Assembly: GCA_001768555.1 (NCBI GenBank)
Contig: MEOD01000021.1
Span: 4,432 to 39,751, forward strand
DNA: 35,320 bases
Origin: Bacteroidetes bacterium GWF2_29_10
GTDB taxonomy: Bacteria; Bacteroidota; Bacteroidia; Bacteroidales; GWE2-29-8
Direction: 5' to 3'
Under the pieces are notes generated by a model. That model was not told where the DNA came from. It made no database searches and saw nothing but the letters and a program-made list of their open reading frames with translations. This document shows, in pieces, positions 25,379 to 35,320 of the stretch. A program made the translations under genes and the position numbers. Position 1 is the stretch's first letter, and each line of letters begins with the position of its first letter.

Positions 25379-27736
25379 TTAATTATTAGTTTTTTTTTCG
25401 TTTAAAATAATAATTTTGTAATCATCAATTATTATATCGCTTTTACTTTTATTCCATAAATACCCATTTAAAATACAATTACTCTTATTGTGTTTATATT
25501 CAATTGTATTAGAAATATTTAGCCAATTCTCATTATCAAATAATTGTTCATCAATTGGGATTCCTGTCCATTTTATATTTCCAAATTTATCATCAATAGA
25601 TAATATGAGTAAAATATTTTTAGAATACTTATAATTATTTGATTTAGCCCAACATTCTATCTTTATTTTATAATCTCCAAAAGGCATGCTGTCTAAAGGA
25701 TAAGAGAATGAGGATGAAAATACGTTTGAGTTAACAAAATTAGCTTTAGAACCTGAAAATTTTACTTTTTTTGTTAATGATACATTATTATTCCAATATG
25801 GATATTGTTGTTTTTCAAAAGTATTTGTGGAGCTAAAAACAATAGTATCTTTTTTTAAATCACTAATCTTAAAAAAATCATAAAGACAATTAGTTGTTTC
25901 ATTAAAGAAGTCTATTTTTTCCCACTCAATGTTTAGTTTTGCTGATAGTATTCCTTGATTAGAAGCTTTAAACATAATTTGACTAACATTATCTTTTTTA
26001 TTTATATTATAAATGTATGGGTTAACCCATATTCCATCTTCGGCATTTTTAGGAACAATTCTATGTTTTATAATAATTCCATTGTCTAATTTTAGATAAA
26101 CCCAAAACTGTTCGTCTTTATAAAAGAAAGTTTTAATTGCTTGTAATATACTTTTATCAAAATTTAATTTTACACGAACCAATGAATTTTTGTGTTGAGG
26201 AACATTTGCCCATTCTCCCCAATTTAAAGTTGATTTTTTGATTGAATTACTTTTTGATTTTATAGGATTTAAACGCTTTTTAAAAATTGCGAATTTGTTA
26301 TTTGAATAATAATAATAATAATTACTTATTAATTGGATAATTGTTAAAGGCTCATCATTAAAAGCATACCTATTATCTATACTGTAAAAACAGGAGTTAA
26401 TTAGTTCCCATATAATAAATTGAGGAGCATTTTTTGAATTAAAATGTTCTGCATTCTGCTTATCCAACCAATTAGTATAAGAAGCATAAGCATGTATCAC
26501 AGGTCTTGGTTGCCAATTTAAGTTGTTTGCAGGGATAATTGAATAATCCCAAGGATAAATATCAACAGTTTTTTTATTTAATGAATTCTTAATTGACAGA
26601 GGTAGTTTGTTTGACGATATGTTTTCATTTATTTTTATTTTTGCTTTTGTTTTTATTTCAGAATATTTAGTAACAAAATCAACAAAATTATTTATTCTAA
26701 TTAATTCATATTTTAAAGGAGTGTAATTAACACTATTTTTCATATTTATAGAAAGCAGTAATATTGCAATAATTGATAATACAGTATTTTTAAAGATGTT
26801 TTTTCTATTAAACATTATAAAAATTAGCAATGATATTATAACATAAAAGAGATATCCTCTTACATGGCTAAAATCTTCTCTAGACATTCCATGTTTCCAT
26901 GCAGCAAAAAGACTTAAAGAAATTAGTATTCCATAGAATAATGATTTCTTTGTTTTATTAATAAACGGTATAGAAAAAGATATTATTAAAAATGCAGAAA
27001 GAATCCACCAATTATTATATGGATACCAACTTGCTGCGGCAGAATTATCTTGAGCTAGATTAAATATGCCTATAAAATATCTAACTAAACCAGAGAAGGT
27101 CCCATACATTAAAAGCCAAAATAAAATAACACTACTAATAATAGTAAAAATATCACATATAATACTTTTGTAACTTTTATATTCAAAAAACATATAGTAA
27201 AGAAAAAATGTGAAACATAGCAACCCTGACATGATTGCTACATTTGCTTTTACATAAAAAGCAAAAGCAGTTAAAATAAATGCTAATATTTTAAATATAT
27301 ACTTTTTATAAATAAAATAATTGCAAAATAGAAGAATAATATTAGTCAAAATTAAGTGGTAAAAACCAGCAATAATTGATATTAGATATGCAATAAAGAA
27401 AATGATAATCCATTTATAATTTTTCTTTGTTTGAAGTAAATAAGAAACATTAATGACTAAAAGAATTTTTAATAAAGATGTTATAAGTGTTGCTATTAAA
27501 ATATTCTCCTGTAAGGGATACATAAAGAAAGCTAATGGGCCATGCGGGAATAAAATATGTTTCCCAATACTTAGGTCATTACTATATAGATAATTAAACA
27601 CCCATGACATAGGAGGATCAATTCCAACAGAAAAAGTCCAATCATTTTCAGGAAATGTTCCAATAACTACAAAAAAACCTATAAGTAAAATTTTAAGAAC
27701 CTCTCTTATATTTACTTCTTTTAGTGTTAAAAACAT
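25379..27736 (-). CDS. Large polytopic membrane protein with C-terminal extracytoplasmic domain
   Basis: I do not recognise this 785-residue protein. The N-terminal ~335 residues contain about ten hydrophobic helices (for example ILLIGFFVVIGTF, IIFFIAYLISIIAGFYHLI, FLIISFSIPFI). The first long loop contains GIDPPMSWVFNYLY and HGPLAFFMYP, an acidic/Pro-rich loop reminiscent of GT-C type glycosyltransferases and related proteins. The remaining ~450 residues are hydrophilic and strand-rich, likely outside the membrane, with several Trp and Tyr (for example YPWDYSIIPANNLNWQPRP). It may be an envelope glycosyltransferase or polymer-processing protein, but no catalytic set is certain. It lies downstream of the C69 gene on the same strand, with a hairpin between them. 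Confidence 0.6.
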   Translation of the reverse strand: MFLTLKEVNIREVLKILLIGFFVVIGTFPENDWTFSVGIDPPMSWVFNYLYSNDLSIGKHILFPHGPLAFFMYPLQENILIATLITSLLKILLVINVSYLLQTKKNYKWIIIFFIAYLISIIAGFYHLILTNIILLFCNYFIYKKYIFKILAFILTAFAFYVKANVAIMSGLLCFTFFLYYMFFEYKSYKSIICDIFTIISSVILFWLLMYGTFSGLVRYFIGIFNLAQDNSAAASWYPYNNWWILSAFLIISFSIPFINKTKKSLFYGILISLSLFAAWKHGMSREDFSHVRGYLFYVIISLLIFIMFNRKNIFKNTVLSIIAILLLSINMKNSVNYTPLKYELIRINNFVDFVTKYSEIKTKAKIKINENISSNKLPLSIKNSLNKKTVDIYPWDYSIIPANNLNWQPRPVIHAYASYTNWLDKQNAEHFNSKNAPQFIIWELINSCFYSIDNRYAFNDEPLTIIQLISNYYYYYSNNKFAIFKKRLNPIKSKSNSIKKSTLNWGEWANVPQHKNSLVRVKLNFDKSILQAIKTFFYKDEQFWVYLKLDNGIIIKHRIVPKNAEDGIWVNPYIYNINKKDNVSQIMFKASNQGILSAKLNIEWEKIDFFNETTNCLYDFFKISDLKKDTIVFSSTNTFEKQQYPYWNNNVSLTKKVKFSGSKANFVNSNVFSSSFSYPLDSMPFGDYKIKIECWAKSNNYKYSKNILLILSIDDKFGNIKWTGIPIDEQLFDNENWLNISNTIEYKHNKSNCILNGYLWNKSKSDIIIDDYKIIILNEKKTNN

Positions 27737-27765
27737 TTTATATTTTATTGTATTCCTATGTCTAT

Positions 27766-27807
27766 ATTATAATTAGAGGCAGATAACTTACCTGCCTCTA
27801 AATTATA
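27766..27807 (-). terminator. Hairpin after the C69 peptidase gene, terminator-like
   Basis: TTAGAGGCAG (27773-27782) pairs perfectly with CTGCCTCTAA (27792-27801) around a 9-base loop, and AT-rich flanks extend the stem after a 1-base bulge. It lies just past the stop of the C69 gene on its strand. There is no long T tract, so termination may be partial, and the membrane-protein gene downstream could be reached by read-through. Confidence 0.55.
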
Positions 27808-27829
27808 ACAATAATATTTAAACAATAAT

Positions 27830-29518
27830 TTAATGAGAGCTAGGAGCTTCATTTTTAAGTTTTTTCATTTTAAGATGGTCTCCAGTATCATCTGCAATTC
27901 TTTTTCTCCATTGTTCAGGATAACCTATATGTTTTGGTTTTCCATATTCGTCTTTCACGTTACCATCTAAATATTTAAATAATAGAGACTCTCCTAATTT
28001 CATCCATCTTTTAGTAACCATATCTCCCTGTGCAACGGAATATTCTGTTAAATACTCACGGGCCATTTCTGGAGATATTTTATATAAAGCATCTGCCTTT
28101 TTTTCAATTTCTGGTTGCATTGAAAAAAAGCTTCCTTCTAATTCATATTGGACCTTTTGCACATCTACAATCATGTCAGAATATCTTGAGTATGCAAAAT
28201 TGGCAACGAAATTAAATACCCAAAAAGCTGCATCCCAACTAAACTGATGGAATGAACCAGTACCTTCTGCAAAACTATAAGGAACTTTTCTAATTCCACA
28301 ATACATAGGGACATAACAAGTACTATAAGTGTCATCAACACCAAACCATATAATACCTCCGATTGGGTTAGGCAACCAAGAACGACTTTGAGTAACAAAA
28401 GAGAACCCCGTTTGTTGAGTAGATATAGCTCTTTCATTAAGATATTCTATAGAATCTACTTTCCAAGTTAAAGGTCTCCATCTGTAAGGTAAACTATATG
28501 GACCTGCACCTAAATCTTTAGTCATATCAAATTCAGTTCCTTCGTAATGGTCCCTCATTAATTGCATAACATCATGAACTGATAATTTTTTATCAGGCTT
28601 AATCCATAAAGGCATAGGGCTAGCACCGTCAACACCTTTTACAAAATCTATAGGGATGTTTAAAGAAGGAGCAGCTCTTCGAAACATGCTCCACACTCTA
28701 GCTTCGCTAAATCTTAATGCTCCATAAGTTAATGGGGCAAAAGCATCAGCAAAACTAAAATTTTTATCATCACCTTTAAAATACCCTTTTTCTTTAGCAA
28801 AAGCAATCATATTAGGGTCATACAAACAATTTTCTTTATCATTCAAAGATATTTGTCTTATTCTAGCTTGGTTAGCATGACCTGATATATAACCATCAGG
28901 CACTTTTAAAGCAATCCAATTAGCTCCTTTACTTTTAGGACCTTTTCCTATAATTTCCATGTACCAAACTTCATTTGGGTCAGAAATAGAGAAAGATTCT
29001 CCTGAGCTATAATATCCATATTCATTTACAAGTTCTTCCATTATTTTAATAGCTTCTCTTGCTGTTTTAGCTCTTTGAAGCGTAACATAAATAAGACTAC
29101 CATAATCCATAATTCCTTCTGGATTTTGCAGTTCGTCACGACCACCATAAGTTGTTTCGCCAATTGCAACTTGATATTCATTAATATTTCCAACTACAGA
29201 ATAAGTTTGAGTTGCTTGTTTTATTTTTCCAAGATATTTTCCAGTATCCCATTCATATATATCACGCATAACACCTTCAGGGTATGATGCTGCAGGTCTA
29301 TAATATAATTCTCCATATAGTACATGAGAATCTGCCGAATATGTAATCATAGTGGAACCATCTTTTGATGCTCCTTTAGTTACGAGTAAATTAGTGCAAG
29401 ACTGGACTTTTGTATTGAATGAAATTATAAATAAAAAGGCAAATACAAATAATTTTTTGCCCCAATTAAAAGTTTGGTTTTGCCAAGTTGCATAATCAAT
29501 AATTTTTTTTTGTTTCAT
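27830..29518 (-). CDS. Secreted C69-family dipeptidase (PepD-like)
   Basis: This 562-residue protein has a signal sequence (KKLFVFAFLFIISF) that ends at Ser40. Cys41, the first residue of CTNLLVTKGASKDG, becomes the N-terminal nucleophile of an Ntn-hydrolase (peptidase family C69, dipeptidase A) after cleavage. GSTMITYSADSH and VGNINEYQVAIGETTYGG are also typical of the family. Such enzymes split dipeptides, probably in the periplasm, and suit an amino-acid-fermenting anaerobe. The N-region before the hydrophobic core is long (20 residues, with two Trp), and no later Met provides a better start. A CAAATATA box (29557-29564, read as TATATTTG on this strand) could be its -7 element, without a clear -33. 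Confidence 0.88.
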   Translation of the reverse strand: MKQKKIIDYATWQNQTFNWGKKLFVFAFLFIISFNTKVQSCTNLLVTKGASKDGSTMITYSADSHVLYGELYYRPAASYPEGVMRDIYEWDTGKYLGKIKQATQTYSVVGNINEYQVAIGETTYGGRDELQNPEGIMDYGSLIYVTLQRAKTAREAIKIMEELVNEYGYYSSGESFSISDPNEVWYMEIIGKGPKSKGANWIALKVPDGYISGHANQARIRQISLNDKENCLYDPNMIAFAKEKGYFKGDDKNFSFADAFAPLTYGALRFSEARVWSMFRRAAPSLNIPIDFVKGVDGASPMPLWIKPDKKLSVHDVMQLMRDHYEGTEFDMTKDLGAGPYSLPYRWRPLTWKVDSIEYLNERAISTQQTGFSFVTQSRSWLPNPIGGIIWFGVDDTYSTCYVPMYCGIRKVPYSFAEGTGSFHQFSWDAAFWVFNFVANFAYSRYSDMIVDVQKVQYELEGSFFSMQPEIEKKADALYKISPEMAREYLTEYSVAQGDMVTKRWMKLGESLLFKYLDGNVKDEYGKPKHIGYPEQWRKRIADDTGDHLKMKKLKNEAPSSH

Positions 29519-29627
29519 ACATATTTGTTTTTAGATAGTTATTTTTCAAATTTCAACAAATATACAATTTTTTTGAAAATTGCATATTTTGTTTATTTAA
29601 AAGTAGCAATTATTTTTACTGTATACG

Positions 29628-34825
<5,198 letters not shown>

Positions 34826-34877
34826 AATTGTTTGTTTATTTTTTAAATTTTAAAATCTTCTTACTAATAATAAAGTA

Positions 34878-34910
34878 CAAAGATAATAAAAAAAAAACTA
34901 ATAGAAACAA
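34878..34910 (-). promoter_or_regulatory. Bacteroidetes-type promoter for the T9SS cargo gene
   Basis: On the minus strand TTG (34910-34908), 22 bases, then TATCTTTG (34885-34878), an exact TAnnTTTG box. The spacer is at the long end of the usual range. The 5' untranslated region would be about 45-50 bases. Confidence 0.55.
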
Positions 34911-35027
34911 TTTTTTTTAATAAAATATTAAAAAAAAATTTAATTATGTTGCCATAAAAAAAATTAACCTTATAGCCAATCTAAAATTGCTAAATTTCAA
35001 AAATAGATGCTGCGTTTTTTAATATAC

Positions 35028-35117
35028 TTTACATTATCCCAGATTGTCCATTAGAGAAACGCCATAAATATTTTTGAAATTTTCTAATGGATACCATTAG
35101 AAAATTTGCAATGTAAA
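35028..35117. repeat. Nested inverted repeats (cruciform or MITE-like)
   Basis: A perfect 14-bp stem, AAATTTTCTAATGG (35077-35090) with its complement at 35094-35107, has a loop of only ATA. An outer pair TTTACATT (35028-35035) and AATGTAAA (35110-35117) encloses it. A second copy of the right arm, CCATTAGAGAAA at 35049-35060, could pair instead with the left arm, giving two exclusive folds. There is no T tract and no gene directly next to it. Confidence 0.55.
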
Positions 35118-35320
35118 TAGTTGTAAATTATAGTTATAAATAATTATCAATATTTTATTTTGTTTTTTGATTGTTAAATTTGTTGGTATATTGGAATTGA
35201 ATTTATATAAGAAGGTATAAAGCATGCGAAAATTTAGCTATAAAAAAAACACAATCAATTTTATCATATTGTGCTATTTTAGTTAATATACTGATAATTA
35301 AAGTTAAGGATGTTTATTCT

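Larger units (their letters stand above)
34826..35320. other. Non-coding end of the window
   Basis: No credible gene is present in these 495 bases. The part nearest the T9SS gene holds its promoter, 35028-35117 holds a strong inverted-repeat structure (separate entries), and an ATG at 35223 opens only a 20-codon frame (MRKFSYKKNTINF...) of no known type. The rest is AT-rich sequence without features I can name. Confidence 0.6.

Noticed and set aside
35223-35285. 20-codon frame possibly acting as a leader peptide
   Set aside because: Too short to support, with no run of regulatory codons and no downstream gene visible within the window.

Overview
The window reads as chromosome of an AT-rich anaerobic member of the Bacteroidota. 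The evidence is a C-terminal type IX secretion (T9SS) sorting domain on a large adhesin-like protein, a PorE-like TPR/propeller/CRD/OmpA protein, several promoters of the Bacteroidetes form TTG-N19-22-TAnnTTTG, A-rich start regions without Shine-Dalgarno sequences, and a complete trimeric [FeFe]-hydrogenase locus. I see no tRNA, rRNA, CRISPR array, prophage or intact transposase.

Layout. 1-255: non-coding, with a block of three small hairpins that looks like a dispersed repeat. 256-3070: a UbiD-family decarboxylase (probably for menaquinone) convergent with a secreted LysM glucosaminidase. 3155-6223 (minus strand): a tight four-gene unit of a DUF1207-like outer-membrane protein, two tandem DUF2279/YfiM-like proteins and an orphan HsdR-N-terminal-like PD-(D/E)xK protein. 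6224-6576: non-coding, with a 63-bp inverted-repeat relic. 6577-7836 (minus): cinA. 7837-8257: non-coding, ending in a promoter with a 19+19-bp perfect palindrome.

8258-16428 (plus) is the centrepiece: rex, hydC, hydB, hydA, hydS and a SpoIIE/PP2C phosphatase. HydABC has the architecture of an electron-bifurcating NADH/ferredoxin [FeFe]-hydrogenase. Rex is the NADH/NAD+ sensing repressor expected to set its expression, and the palindrome at the rex promoter is a good operator candidate. HydS keeps all four H-cluster cysteines but has Ala where the proton-relay Cys should be, and carries an extra Fe-S domain and a PAS domain, the features of a sensory hydrogenase. The phosphatase starts 3 nt after it and is the likely output. 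Together they could produce or consume H2 according to redox state while reporting H2 to an unknown phosphoprotein target. The HydEFG maturases and a partner kinase are not in the window.

16630-25369 (plus): a secreted HExxH metallopeptidase-like protein with propeller and barrel-like regions, rlmH, the PorE-like protein, then purM, prfA and pyrF. 25379-34825 (minus): a large polytopic membrane protein, a C69 dipeptidase, ligA and a 1037-residue T9SS cargo protein with five Fn3 domains. 34826-35320: non-coding, with a T9SS-gene promoter and a strong imperfect cruciform.
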